In this document: one piece after another, positions 45,727-56,192 of the stretch | Position numbering within the stretch: position 1 is the first letter of the stretch | Layout of the letters: every line of letters starts with the position of its first letter | From: Symsagittifera roscoffensis | Taxonomy: Eukaryota > Xenacoelomorpha > Acoela > Convolutidae | Length of the DNA: 64,000 bases | Direction of reading: 5' to 3' | Assembly: GCF_963678635.1 (NCBI RefSeq) | Contig: NC_087066.1 | Coordinates: 11,392,517-11,456,516 of the forward strand | The notes under the pieces: model-generated | What the model saw: the letters and a program-made list of their open reading frames with translations, nothing else | The model's database searches: none | What the model was told of the DNA's origin: nothing | Program-made: the position numbers and the translations under genes

Positions 45727-46080
45727 CGGTTCTTGAAGTTAGGGTCGTTTATTGTGAGTGTTGTGATGAAAAAAACTAAACGGTGAAGTTGTAAAATAAT
45801 CATAAGTGAACCAACTGGTTTCAAAAACGAAAATCAAAAAAATTTAAAAATGTAACACTTCATATTTTTCTTTTTGCATTTATTGTTTCATAATTTTCAT
45901 ATAAGGAACTTTACTCAAACGCTTTACTCGCTCGAATTTAGCCTAATAAGTAAAAGTTTTATGATACAATTCTTGACTCAATTCGATAAGTATTTGTGGC
46001 ATTTGATTTTGCGCGGAAAAAAAAGAAAAAATGGAAAAAAAAAATTTAAATAACATCTTTATACAAACTTTTTACCCATT
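45727..46080 (+). repeat. direct repeat of 48,083-48,471
   Basis: Begins at the first base after the gap (CGGTTCTTGAAGTTAGGGTCG) and matches 48,083 onward for about 355 bp with few differences (offset 2,356). The later copy has an extra ~30 bp made of repeats of GATACAACAATTC. The gap edge therefore coincides with a repeat. Confidence 0.9.
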
Positions 46081-46836
46081 TTTAATGGTTGGAAGAAAAA
46101 TCTACTTGCTCTTTAATGGCTACAATTGACTGATTTTTCAGCTGTTGAAAACAATGTATTTATAATGGTTCAAAATTACAAATGTCTGACTGAAATGAAG
46201 TCTGCATAAATTGAGACAAAAGAGTACCATCTTTTGCAACATTTTTGGCCGATATTCAGGTTTTAATCTCAAGTATCCAGCTCCGGCATTACATAATCAT
46301 AGTAACTTCAATCTATAGAAACTGATGTTTGATTCGTGATTTATATACCCTGCTCTCAGATTTCAATTTCAAGCTGATTTCAAGATTTTTTCAAAAACTT
46401 TGAAAATGCCGCAGATTTTTCGCCTTTTGGATGTAGTTTTCTGAAGAAAAAGTCTTCAATCACTTTGTACTTAAAATAGTTTGTGGTGGATAAAAAGAAG
46501 AAAAAACAATTTTCATAAAAGTAGTTTTCAGACTTTTTTGAACACTAAAAAACACTTAAATTATAATGCTTTTGATTGAAGTTACAGAGCAGTTGGAACG
46601 ATCTTGGAATTGTCTTGTGTTTGACTTGAAATCAAATATCTTCTCCATTTCCACCTCAGATTTGACTTTTTCTATTTTTATAGTTGTTGGAGGTGTTGAT
46701 GTGGCTAAACGCATTATTTATGATGTATGGTATGACAAAAAATTCTATTCACAATAGCTAATTTGTATACCATGCCAAGGGTTATTGCATTATGACAGAA
46801 ATAATGTATTTTTTCAAAAATCAAACTGAAAGCGGT

Positions 46837-46950
46837 GTTGTGGCGCATCGGTAGTGAGGCGTTGTGGTGCAGCGGTAGTATGGCATTGTGGTGCATCGGT
46901 ATTGTTGATACCCTGCAATCATATGATTGCGGGTTCAAATTGCCCTTTCG
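46837..46950 (+). repeat. tRNA-like relic with a triplicated 24-bp A-box unit
   Basis: Three head-to-tail 24-bp units start at 46,837, 46,861 and 46,885: GTTGTGG(C/T)GCA(T/G)CGGTAGT(G/A).GGC and a variant. Each looks like the 5' part of a tRNA including the pol III A box (TGGTGCAGCGGTAG). They are followed by a degenerate anticodon arm and a B-box-like GCGGGTTCAAATTGCC (46,928-46,943). The cloverleaf cannot close properly, so this is a tRNA pseudogene or SINE head rather than a gene. Confidence 0.6.
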
Positions 46951-47280
46951 CTGCAAATTACAAGGTGAGCTGTTGTAAGTTAGCCATAGCTTAGTTAACC
47001 TTGAAACATTAGTATTCGGATAAGGCCTCTAGTTGGTTAACTAAGAAAAGTGAAAAAAAAGTAAAAAAAGAGCCAATTTTGAAATTCTTTAAATATGGGG
47101 GTAAAATGGAAAAAAGTCTATTAGAGTTTAGTGCGTTATTTTGCTTGAAGCTGATAACTGTTTCCTTAACCGTCAAACCTCGAACCTAGGTTCGGTAAAG
47201 ATCATGCATGATAAAGTTTAAAACTAACAGGCTCTGTTAAAATAAGTGTAGCTCTTTAAAACCAACAGACTGTAATAGCA

Positions 47281-47367
47281 GCTCCTGTAGCTCAGTCGGT
47301 TAGAGCGCCGTACTTATAGACAGTATGAGCAATGCGGATGTCGGCAGTTCGAGCCTGCCCGGGAGCA
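47281..47367 (+). tRNA. tRNA-Ile (UAU) with 13-nt intron, copy 1
   Basis: A full cloverleaf folds: acceptor GCTCCTG/CGGGAGC (one T-G pair), D arm GCTC/GAGC, anticodon stem CCGTA/TGCGG, T arm GGCAG/CTGCC with TTCGAGC loop, discriminator A, no encoded CCA. Anticodon TAT is at 47,315-47,317. The extra 13 nt (GACAGTATGAGCA, 47,319-47,331) sit one base 3' of the anticodon, the standard place of nuclear tRNA introns. TTTT at 47,385-47,388 may terminate transcription. It lies inside the intron of the Patched-domain gene. Confidence 0.93.
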
Positions 47368-48082
47368 GGTTTATAGATAAGAAATTTTGAAGATAAAAAG
47401 AAATCATTTAGACTTAATTGCCAATTTAATCAATTTTTCAAAAACGGAGAACTGAAAATAAGAATCAGCAAAGTTCTCTTAGATCCAATTATCAAAAATA
47501 AGTAACCTCGCACTTCCCTAATACCTGCGTGTTTTTTTTTCTCGTGAAACGTTGATTTGCATGATTATGAAAAATTGATATGAGGGCTTATAAAAATGTT
47601 TCATCTTCATGCCAAGCCTGGGAAAACGCATTTTTCGTACATTAACTTTGTTCAGCAAACGTGTTGTCGATTATGCTTAATTCCTAGAGCTCTATGCGTT
47701 TGTATAATTTTCTCATCACACCAATTTAAAAATCGATGCAAACTGGAAAAAAAATAAAAGAGCAAAAGGGAAATCTTTTTTTCAGTTGTGAATGATTGTT
47801 AATTCGAAAAATAATTTTTAGTCTTCAGTTTCTCGACTGGAGTAAAATGTTTATCTATTAATTCAGAGTAGTTTTTCAAAAACATGAGAGACACATGGGG
47901 TCTTTGAAATTACAACATACAAAAATGGAGTCTTTTTGCTTTCTTTCTAATTTTGTTTGGCATTTTTGAGGCTATTTTAACTTAATTTTCATGCTTAATA
48001 CCATATTCAACTTACGTTCAACTTACGTTTTAATCAACGACTAAAAATTATCCAAACAAAAAAGTAAAGGTCCCTAAATGCG

Positions 48083-48471
48083 CGGTTCTTGAAGTTAGGG
48101 TCGTTTATTGTGAGTGTTGTGATGAAAAAAACTAAACGGTGAAGTTGGAAAATAATCATAAGTGAACCAACTGGTTTCAAAAACGAAAAACAAAAAATTT
48201 AAAAATGTAACACTTCGTAATTTTCTTTTTGCGATTTATGTTTCATAATTTTCATATAACGAACGTTACTCGAACGCTTTACTCGCTCGAATTTAGCTTA
48301 ATAATTAAACGTTTTTTGATACAACTCTTGATTGATACAACAATTCGATACAACAATTTATGATACAACAATTCGATAAGTTTTTGTGGCATTTGATTTT
48401 GCGTGGAAACAAAGAAAAAATGGATAAAAAATATATAAATAACATCTTTATACAAACTTTATACCCATCGA
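48083..48471 (+). repeat. direct repeat of 45,727-46,080
   Basis: Second, slightly longer copy; includes a local expansion of GATACAACAATTC between about 48,318 and 48,376. Confidence 0.9.
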
Positions 48472-48595
48472 GTGTAAAATTTGATATTCGGCTATACAAA
48501 TTAACTGTTAAAGCAATTTTTTATTCTTTTGATTTAACGCAGATTTACTCAAATCTGTGAAATTGAAAAGTGTGCGTCTTTGAAAACTTTACTTT

Positions 48596-48797
48596 AGCTA
48601 TTCACATAGAACGGGCAAAAAGTGTTCAAAGTTTAGTAGTCTTTTAGAGCGAATGGAAAAAGTTTTGTGCGAAAATGGTGTTATGAAATGCATCTGTAGT
48701 ATGTTTAGGGAAAACTCATAAAATTTACTTAGGTATATGCACTTTTTGAGTTCCATTCAAAATCATCTGCTCAAAGGTAGGCAAATGGGATTCTCCA
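48596..48797 (+). repeat. 200-bp direct repeat, copy 1
   Basis: AGCTATTCA.AT...GGCAAAAAGT.TTCAAA..TTAGTAG..TTTTAGAGC and GTTATGAAATGCATCTGTAGTAT, TACTTAGGTATATGCACTTTTTGAGTTCCATTCAAAATCATCTGCT recur at 48,980-49,178, 384 bp downstream, with moderate divergence. Confidence 0.85.
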
Positions 48798-48979
48798 ATA
48801 GAGCGTGGAAATGTTTTTTTTTCTAAGTGTTTTAATATGAACAGGGAAAGTTGGTTGCTGTGCTTATTGTTTAATCAGTTTCGACCAAACTAATAAAAAA
48901 ATCAAATAAGAAAATTTTAAAAAATTGAAAAAAACTTAGGCATTTTTTGTCATTTATTTTTTTCTAACAATTGATTTTA

Positions 48980-49178
48980 GCTATTCATATGGTAGGCGCA
49001 AAAAGTCTTCAAAAATTAGTAGCTTTTTAGAGCAAATGAAACAAATTTCATGCAAAAATGTTGTTATGAAATGCATCTGTAGTATATTTAGGAAAATTTT
49101 TTAAAATGTACTTAGGTATATGCACTTTTTGAGTTCCATTCAAAATCATCTGCTGAAAGCTAGGTAAATGGGATTCTC
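48980..49178 (+). repeat. 200-bp direct repeat, copy 2
   Basis: Partner of 48,596-48,797; the 45-bp block ending in AAAATCATCTGCT is unchanged. Confidence 0.85.
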
Positions 49179-49571
49179 AAATTACGAAAGCGCAAATGGC
49201 TCGACATTTTTTCTGGTTTCAAAAGAACATTTTTAAAAAGATTTTCCAGCCGAAAAAATTGTTTACTCAGTGATCTTTTTCTCTCAATGAATTAATTTTA
49301 TCGAGTAAATGAAAACCATAATTTTTTTTGAAGTTGAAGAAAGTTCAACAGTTTTATGACCAGTTTTTTCTTGATATGGAGGGCAATGAGGTTTTTTTTA
49401 TACAATATCACAGTTCAGCCCCCACGAAATTTGTTTGAGGTAGTCAAAAATGACTTGAAATTTCTTATTAAAGGAATCTTACTCAATAGTTTATTACCGA
49501 TCTTCCAGGGTTGTCGGAAGAAAAAATGCTCAATTTGTTGCTTCATTCTTGCGAAACGTTAAAAACTATGT

Positions 49572-49658
49572 TGCTCCCGGGCAGGCTCGAACTGCCGACA
49601 TCCGCATTGCTCATACTGTCTATAAGTACGGCGCTCTAACCGACTGAGCTACGGGAGC
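49572..49658 (-). tRNA. tRNA-Ile (UAU) with 13-nt intron, copy 2
   Basis: Identical to the copy at 47,281 except one base, which makes the acceptor stem perfect (GCTCCCG/CGGGAGC). Anticodon at 49,624-49,622 on the minus strand; the same 13-nt intron at 49,620-49,608. A run of five T on the minus strand (49,565-49,561) follows the gene within 7 nt, a good pol III terminator. The two copies converge and sit 2.2 kb apart in one intron. Confidence 0.95.
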
Positions 49659-50003
49659 TCATTAACTATGATTGGCTAAATATGGTCTTTCTTCTGTCAA
49701 AATTTCCAAAAACCAAAAACCGTAAAACCAAAAACTGTACACTTTGAGTTTTATTTTTCCGATTGGTATTGATCCCAAATCTTCTAAAAGCACTCTTATC
49801 TTGCACCATATATTGATTGGAGAAAATGACGAAACAATTATTTTAGGATTAATTTTACAACTTTTCGAGTAAAAATGTTAGTAGCTTTTTGCGCTTCTTC
49901 TCAGAAGTATCATAATTTGTAACATTCAAGTGTGACAAAAACTTTGACGCCTTCTCGCCTTGTACTCAAACGGTACTCAAACTAAGTTAAACTATCTTTT
50001 TAG

Positions 50004-51004
50004 CCTCTATGGTGGTTTCGCTGACCTTCTTCGAACTCACATTCTTCACAGCCTGTCTCTCCATTCACACCAAAAGAGTCCAGTGCACTTCTCAGCCGAA
50101 CAAATCCAGCGCCATTTTCAACATTATTGCCGGCTCAGGTCATTCTGACTGCACGCTTCACGGCACAACAGTCGTAGGAGCCACTTCGCACTCTGTATCA
50201 CCAGAGATAGCTGACGAAATTGCGACTAGTAAGCTTGGAGTTGGACCCATATCCCGCAACGTCTCAAAAACACCTTCAATCATTTCTCGTCGAAACAGCG
50301 ATCAACTCGCTAAAGAGATTGACGAATCATGGGCATTGAATTTAGCAGAGAAATATTTGATAAAGTACATGCCGAAGATAATCTTACACGATGTGTCTCG
50401 GGTTATTATTCTCATAGGAGTCGGAGTCTTGCTCGCAATCGCGACCCGAAGTACGATTCAAATGCCCGAGTATATTAACGAAGTTGAATACCAGCCCGAC
50501 AACTCGAAAGTTATCGAGTACTATCACACTGAGGAGCGGTTGTACCGAAAGCCGACTGTAGTTGCATTCGTAATTGACGAGAAGCTAAATTACTCGGATC
50601 CGAAAGTTATGACTAATCTCCGAGGAGTTACAGACAACTTGATTGAAACTGGTTTCTTCTTGAATGTAACAGACCTTTCGTGGTGTTATGAAGAAGGTCT
50701 GAATATTTCGAACCTCGTCCGAGCAAAACAGGGCAAAGAAATTGCATTCGAAGCTAAAACAATAGCAGAGTATCAAGCTGAAATTACGAGTGGAATAAAA
50801 AGAAGTATGTTCAAAAATGACATCATTTTGAACAGCAAAGGAGAGATTGAGAAAAGTCGCTTTTTTCTCCTGACAATCGAGATATCCCTGTATGATTCGA
50901 CGACTATAAAGAACTTTTTCGAGGCCATTTATCCAGTTATTGACAGCTCGCCGTATAAACTATACGCAACTAGCATTCACTTGTCGAGGCAGGACTGGCT
51001 TTAA
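50004..51004 (+). CDS. Patched-domain protein, middle exon (end of sterol-sensing domain, second ectodomain)
   Basis: A CTATCTTTTTAG acceptor precedes 50,004. Reading in the frame of the ATG at 50,009, the first residues (MVVSLTFFELTFFTACLSI) are the last helix of the sterol-sensing domain, with the TFF.AC signature common in Patched-related proteins. A Ser-rich cytoplasmic loop follows, then a membrane helix at about residues 131-146 (VIILIGVGVLLAIATR), then the second extracellular loop. The frame stays open to TAA at 51,002-51,004, and no convincing splice donor is seen before it. The junction to the next exon is therefore unresolved: an unusual donor or an error in the sequence near the A run at 51,003-51,009. 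Confidence 0.85.
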
Positions 51005-51358
51005 AAAAAGGATGTCTTAAAGAAAACGCATCTAAAAAACTATAGCTTATCTTCCATTTCTGATTTTTTTTCCGAAAGACAAAAAAGAATCACACCAAAA
51101 TTTAATCAAGAGTTACGATACAATACATATAATTATCATAAGATATAATTTTTTTTTCATGAAGGCAACCAAATACAAAAAACGAGAACAAAAAAACTCA
51201 TTTTCTTTTTTCTTTTTTTTCACGTTATTAAATTTCAAATAGCTTGAGTTTTTTCTCTTTTTTTCAGGTTTTAAATTTCAATTGAGATATTTCTGTAGAA
51301 TTTCAAAACCATTCAGTGATTTCTTCAAATAATGGATAGTTTATTCAATTTTTGCCAG

Positions 51359-51599
51359 CCCTGCCTCACCGATTGAAGATGGGAGCGAAATATTACAATG
51401 AAGCAGAGTATCTGGAGGTCCATAGCCATCGGCCTCGCCTGCTGTCTCCTCGTCATGTCCCTCCTCCTCGGCGACTTCCGAGTCATATTTCTATCTTTCG
51501 TGGTCACTGCATGTAGCATGGTGTCTGTACTCGGATACATGGGAGTGTGGGGCATCACGTATAACATGTCCACTTACATCGAAGTCCTGCTTCTCATAG
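51359..51599 (+). CDS. Patched-domain protein, exon with helices of the C-terminal RND half, apparent frameshift
   Basis: The acceptor TTTTTGCCAG ends at 51,358 and a GTGAGA donor follows 51,599. The first ~45 bp read well in one phase (LPHRLKMGAKYYNEAE), which looks like the usual lead into helix 8 of this family. From about 51,405 the family-like reading continues in the phase shifted by one (WRSIAIGLACCLLVMSLLL, then GYMGVWGITYNMSTYIEVLLLIG). Either a one-base sequencing error or a real frameshift lies near 51,401-51,420. The end phase (split Gly) agrees with the next exon. Confidence 0.75.
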
Positions 51600-51634
51600 G
51601 TGAGATCATTAATTACATTAAGTTATGACCTATT

Positions 51635-52010
51635 GGTTATACTCATAGAGTAATTTCAGATAAGGTACACCGTCTGCTCGTCACGCTATCTTATTTTCGG
51701 CCGGATAGGTTCGTGCAACTTCTTAGTCTAATACCGATCTTAATCTTACTCTTATATCTCCTAGTCTCAATAGATCTAGTGTATGCTGGTTTATGCGAGT
51801 TAGTTCTTGGAGTTTATCCAGAAGGAGAACAACTATATTCAAAATTTTATCTAAATCGTTCTGGTGCTGAAACTAAAAGTAGTTTCAGCACTTAAAAATA
51901 AGTGTAAATGTTAGAGATGGAATATGATTGGCTAGTTATAAATATTTTATAGTGGTATTCCATCATTAATATAATTGGTATATAAATACTAGTTTAGAAC
52001 TGGTTCCAAC
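51635..52010. mobile_element. MITE-like element with conserved internal hairpin, copy A
   Basis: Starts 36 bp after the exon donor. Aligns with 55,795-56,192 through ACTCATAGAGTAATTTC, GTACACCGTCTGCTCGTCACGCTATC, TTATTTTCGGCCGGATAG, TCTGGTGCTGAAA and the end CTGGTTCCA. The hairpin at 51,864-51,891 has a 12-bp stem (GTGCTGAAACTA, loop AAAG). Ends resemble those of copy B but the inverted terminal repeat is weak here. Confidence 0.75.
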
Positions 52011-52206
52011 ATTATTAGATGAATATGAATAGCTGGGCAAGTTTTCACTTAATTATGGGTTTCCTTTTTGAATCTTGAAATTTTAGCATGCTTTGAGCTA
52101 ATTTTTGTTAGTTTTCAGTTTTTCTTCATCCAAAACAAGCATAATTAACTGATTTCTTGTTTTCTAAAACATTCGGATCTTGGAAAAATCAAAGTATAAA
52201 AATTCG

Positions 52207-52352
52207 GATCTTGTTAACTATTTCTCCCCTATGGTACCTTGTAACGAATCCCCTCCCTATAAAAAAGAATTTAACAGTTAAGCGTACACGAATTTTGTAG
52301 CTTGCAAACTATCCCCCCCTATTGCACTAGGGGGGAATAGTTAACAAGATAC
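52207..52352. mobile_element. small inverted-repeat element (ATCTTGTTAACTATT ends)
   Basis: Left end ATCTTGTTAACTATTTCTCCCCTAT and right end ACTAGGGGGGAATAGTTAACAAGAT are near reverse complements about 146 bp apart. A second nested inverted pair (CCCCTCCCTAT / ATCCCCCCCTAT region) lies inside. The same end sequence occurs at 38,375-38,430. It sits in the last intron of the Patched gene. Confidence 0.65.
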
Positions 52353-52523
52353 AAACATTCAAAGCAAATAACTCCTCGGCATTTCGTAAACTATTTTTGT
52401 ATTATCTACCTTAATATTCTTAATATTCCAAAAAAAACATTAGTTCAACGCCAATTAGGAAAAGGTATCTTGTAAATTTTACAAATTTGAATCGATTGGT
52501 ATAATTTTTTTCTTGTCATTCAG

Positions 52524-53116
52524 GTCTGTGTGTGGACTATGCCTCACACAGTGGCCATTCCTACAAACGATCAAAGGGACTCACCGCCAAGGCCAGAGCC
52601 GAAGCCTCTCTAGAAGCAATGGGCGTTCCCCTCATCAACGCGGCCGTTTCTTCCATCCTTGGAATAGTGATGCTCGCTTTTTCCAGCTCCTACGGGATGC
52701 GAACTCTTTTCGTCACCGCTCTTTTCCTTTTCACCTTCAGTTTTTTCTATGGAGTTTGTGTGCTTCCAGTACTACTGAGTTTCTTTGGACCAGTGAACAA
52801 AGAACTGGGAATCGGGACAAATGAGGACAACAACGACGGGTCTTCGGAATCAGGGGGTTCCGGGAAGAACTCACAAGGATCCCGAGGAAGCAATCGGGAC
52901 CTCACCGAAAAATGTCGGGATCACAGTCTCTCTATAGCGGGTCTTTCGGATTGTAACAGGTCACGAGATTATCAAGAGTTCAACCCGACGTCAAAAAGTA
53001 GTTTGAAAAGTAAAGATGTAACGCCCACGATTGTGAACAACTCAACGCCAGATTCTTCGAAGCTAATGTCAGTTGAAGCTCGCAGAGGATCTGAACTTTG
53101 TAACTCAGTTTTATGA
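52524..53116 (+). CDS. Patched-domain protein, last exon (final helices and cytoplasmic tail)
   Basis: Acceptor CATTCAG ends at 52,523; the split Gly is completed by GT and the reading GLCVDYASHSGHSY gives the conserved G-x-x-x-D of the second RND repeat. Then come the amphipathic segment and two helices (VSSILGIVMLAFSSS; LFVTALFLFTFSFFYGVCVLPVLLSFFGP), a standard C-terminal end of this family. The ~95-residue tail is hydrophilic, Ser/Asn/Gly-rich and probably cytoplasmic. Stop TGA at 53,114-53,116. GC content is well above the flanks. Together with the other exons this gives a protein of usual length apart from the missing middle exon. Confidence 0.9.
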
Positions 53117-54689
53117 CAATAAGAACGTCTCAACTTATTTTTGGAAACGTTTGTCGAAGCAGTCTTAAAATTTCAAAACATTGGCAGATATTTCAGTTCT
53201 GTTGATGTTATTCAATTCCCTTGTTTATGCGTGACTCATAAACTTAGTGCACATATCATCTTATCACCCTAAAACACCCTTCATAACTGTTCACTGTTAT
53301 ACTAGTTCTTCTTTTAATTGATGTTTTAAACGCCCAATTTTTGACCAGAAACACCTTTGGGGTTGAAGAGCCGACATTTTTTGAGCAGGCTGCAAAAAAT
53401 TAGTAATTAAAACTTCATTTATCATTTTTCCCGCTCTAAAAGATCCAGAAAATACATCTGAAAAAAATGAACAAAAAACTCGCATTTTTTTGAAATTTTT
53501 CAAATTTATGCGTTTGCGTTTAGTTTGTTTCTGATTTTTCTAAGACAATTGGAAAAAATATTTTGAAAAAAAGTTGTTTCTTGGAGTTTTTTTTTGCAAT
53601 AATAAATCTGGTCAAAACCTTTGATGCTAGGTGCACATCAATCGACAGTTTTGTCGTGTTTGCATTTTTATCAGACTGTGGTTGTACACAAGCATTATAT
53701 CTAGGCGTCACATAATTTTTTTATTCTCAGTATTTTTCTTCGAACCGATTGCATGAAGATGCAGACTGCCCCGGCTTCGTTCATATAGCAGATGAGCATA
53801 GCCTTTTTAATCAGTACGTTTCTTGTTCAAATTGGCACAATCAATGATCTCAGAAAAAAAACCGGTTGAGTTCAGAACAATTGAAAAAGAGCAAATCACG
53901 AATCAAAGCCTTTTAGCAAGAAAATCAATTGAAAAAAAAACTTATAATGCAAGATTTTTTTCAGGCAACATATGGCTATATAGTTATGCATCATACTGTT
54001 AAATGTTACAATGAGCATAGATATAAGGGAAAAAGAACGCATGAATTTCCAATATGTTCCCCCTTTTGAGCTCACTTTCAAGCAAACACTATCTTTTCAC
54101 TTACCATAATATTTTTCGCAGTTGAAACAACTTTCATAGATGCATATTAACCTAACCAGATTGATATAATAATCACACTTAAATTGTTATTTTTTACATC
54201 CGAACATCTGTTTGAAACGTTATTACTGCGGTTTGTATTTCTATAACTATTTTTTAATCTCACAGAATAGTCGGGAAATAGTAAGTTGAAAAGGAAAATT
54301 TCACATGAAAATCATCAAATTGTTTCAAAAGATACAGAACAAGGAAGGGCTTTTTATCATCAAAATATATTTATTTTTCATAGTATTTGAAGTCGGAGAC
54401 TGAGAGCACTGTAAAAAAGAGCAAATCTTTACCCCTTACCTTAATCGTCAAACGAGATCAGGACAAAGTTTGCTTCATACGCTGATTAAGGTGCTTATTA
54501 ATTGTCTTAAAGTTCTAATGGCGCTTACCCCGAGAGCGAAAAAAAATTTAAAACAGTGAACAAGATTTGATTTTTTTTGATAATTGTTCCGACCATTATA
54601 AAATGGGGAGGAATTTTGTGTTCGTGTGTTTTATTTTTTTCTATTGTTTTTTCAAACGCAAAATCATGCATTGCAAATAATCATTAGAA
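53117..54689. other. 3' flank and AT-rich intergenic sequence
   Basis: No gene recognised; AATAAA-like AATAATAAAT at about 53,600 could serve polyadenylation but is far from the stop. Confidence 0.4.
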
Positions 54690-55200
54690 TAAGTCAAGTG
54701 ATGTATCATATCAAAGCCTTCTCAGTCGTAATTCCAACGATTTTTTAAGTTTTGAAATAACTATCTCAGTGTCGAGAAAAATCAGTTTGAAGTTTTTGAT
54801 TTTTGGTCTAATTTTAAGCAAAAAAAGGTGAGCGATCAGGCTCACAATAGCTTATTTATGTTTAATTTAAGCTGTGAAAATTGTTTTTTTTACAAAAAAA
54901 ATGATTTTTGGAGTTTTTTTTTGCATCATATTTGAAATCGAAATCTTTAAAAAAACAAAAATTGTCTAAAAAAATGTTAAAAATTTTTGAAAACTTCGCA
55001 ACAAAAACTGTTTTCCGATTCTTCATTTTACTTTGAATGTCGAATGTGTTTAAATTTTAATTTTTGTTCAGCTCTTTTTATCACACCTGGCAAAAACAAC
55101 TACACCTTGTTGAAAAAAAATTGTATTTTTAAAGAAATGGTTGGAGCATTCTGTGCTACTTGCACAGTAATCGGCCATTCTTGGCTCTTTTTAAGCTTTA
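54690..55200 (+). repeat. dispersed repeat (GGTCGAAGCATTCTG family)
   Basis: AGTCAAGTGATGTATCATATCAAAGCC, CTCAGTGTCGAGAAAAATCAGTTTGAAG, AGGTGAGCGATCAGGCTCAC and GGTTGGAGCATTCTGTGCTACTTGCACAGTAATCGGC mark this as one of the more complete copies, about 500 bp. Confidence 0.65.
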
Positions 55201-55794
55201 CGAGGAAAAATTGTGATCAAAACTTATTGTGGTAGTTGCAAAGCAACCAGTTTTTTTTGTTCAATTGAAAAACAAAATGCAATTTTTTTAATGAAATGAA
55301 TAACTAACTTGGCAGTGGTTTTTCAGAAACACAAATTAAAATGCAAAAATGTAGAATTGAAGAAAAAAAATTAGGGTTATTAGAAAAAAGCTTTCAAAAC
55401 TTTGGGGAAAACTGGCAAAAAATTTGGGAAATTTATTGGCCTAGCCGAAACATAATCTTGTCTTATCTACTACAAGATCAGAAAAAGAGAGCTGATAGTT
55501 TTTGCTAAAAATAATTTTTACCCGTTATCATGACTAAATTGTAATGTTCACGATTTTAACGACAAACTTCGTAGGTCAATTTTATCATCAATCCGTATTT
55601 TGACCATTTTAATGATTTCTAAAGAAAACATTCCAAAAAAACTCTCCAATCAATATTGTTATTTTTTGATAACAATTAATATAATATAGTATATTAATTA
55701 TATTGAAGTTTTCTGGTGATATAAATCGCATAATTTCAGTAAGTAATAATAAGACAGCTAGATGTTGAGTCTCGTGATAGTGAGTTAAGTTCGA

Positions 55795-56192
55795 GGTGGA
55801 ACTCATAGAGTAATTTCGGATAGGGTACACCGTCTGCTCGTCACGCTATCTTATTTTCGGCCGGATAGATTCGTGCAACTTCTTAGTCTAATACCAATCC
55901 TAATCTTACTCTTATATCTACTAGTCTCAGGGTGTTTAACTAGTCTCTGCTAGGCTCAATAGATCTAGAGTATACTGGCTTATTGCGATTGCTAGAAGGT
56001 CTCTTGGAGAGGTAACTAATTTCTAAGTTAAATTCAAATCTCTCTGGTGCTGAAATTACAAGTAATTTCAGCACTTACAAATAAGTGGGTTGTTAGTTAG
56101 ATGGATCGTGATTGGCTAAAATTGAATATTTTATAGAGATAAAATATGCAATTTATATTCAATAATGAATATAGTTTATATCTGGTTCCACC
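55795..56192. mobile_element. MITE-like element with conserved internal hairpin, copy B
   Basis: Ends GGTGGAAC (55,795-55,802) and GTTCCACC (56,185-56,192) are exact inverted repeats. The interior matches copy A at 51,635-52,010. The hairpin at 56,047-56,074 (GTGCTGAAATTA, loop CAAG) keeps its 12-bp pairing although the stem sequence differs from copy A at paired positions. The part from 56,075 on is repeated at 62,310. Confidence 0.8.

Larger units (their letters stand above)
43608..50003 (+). other. intron(s) of the Patched-domain gene, with an unseen exon
   Basis: No coding segment with the expected GxGxDD motif and following helices can be found here, although the reading before (phase 1 after LG) and after (starting in a late sterol-sensing helix) both require one. 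The 200-N gap at 45,527-45,726 is the likely location. The rest is AT-rich with repeats and two tRNA genes. Confidence 0.7.

Noticed and set aside
50004-51004. Middle Patched exon as a separate complete gene starting at 50,009
   Set aside because: It starts inside a sterol-sensing helix directly after a splice acceptor and has no signal or first half.
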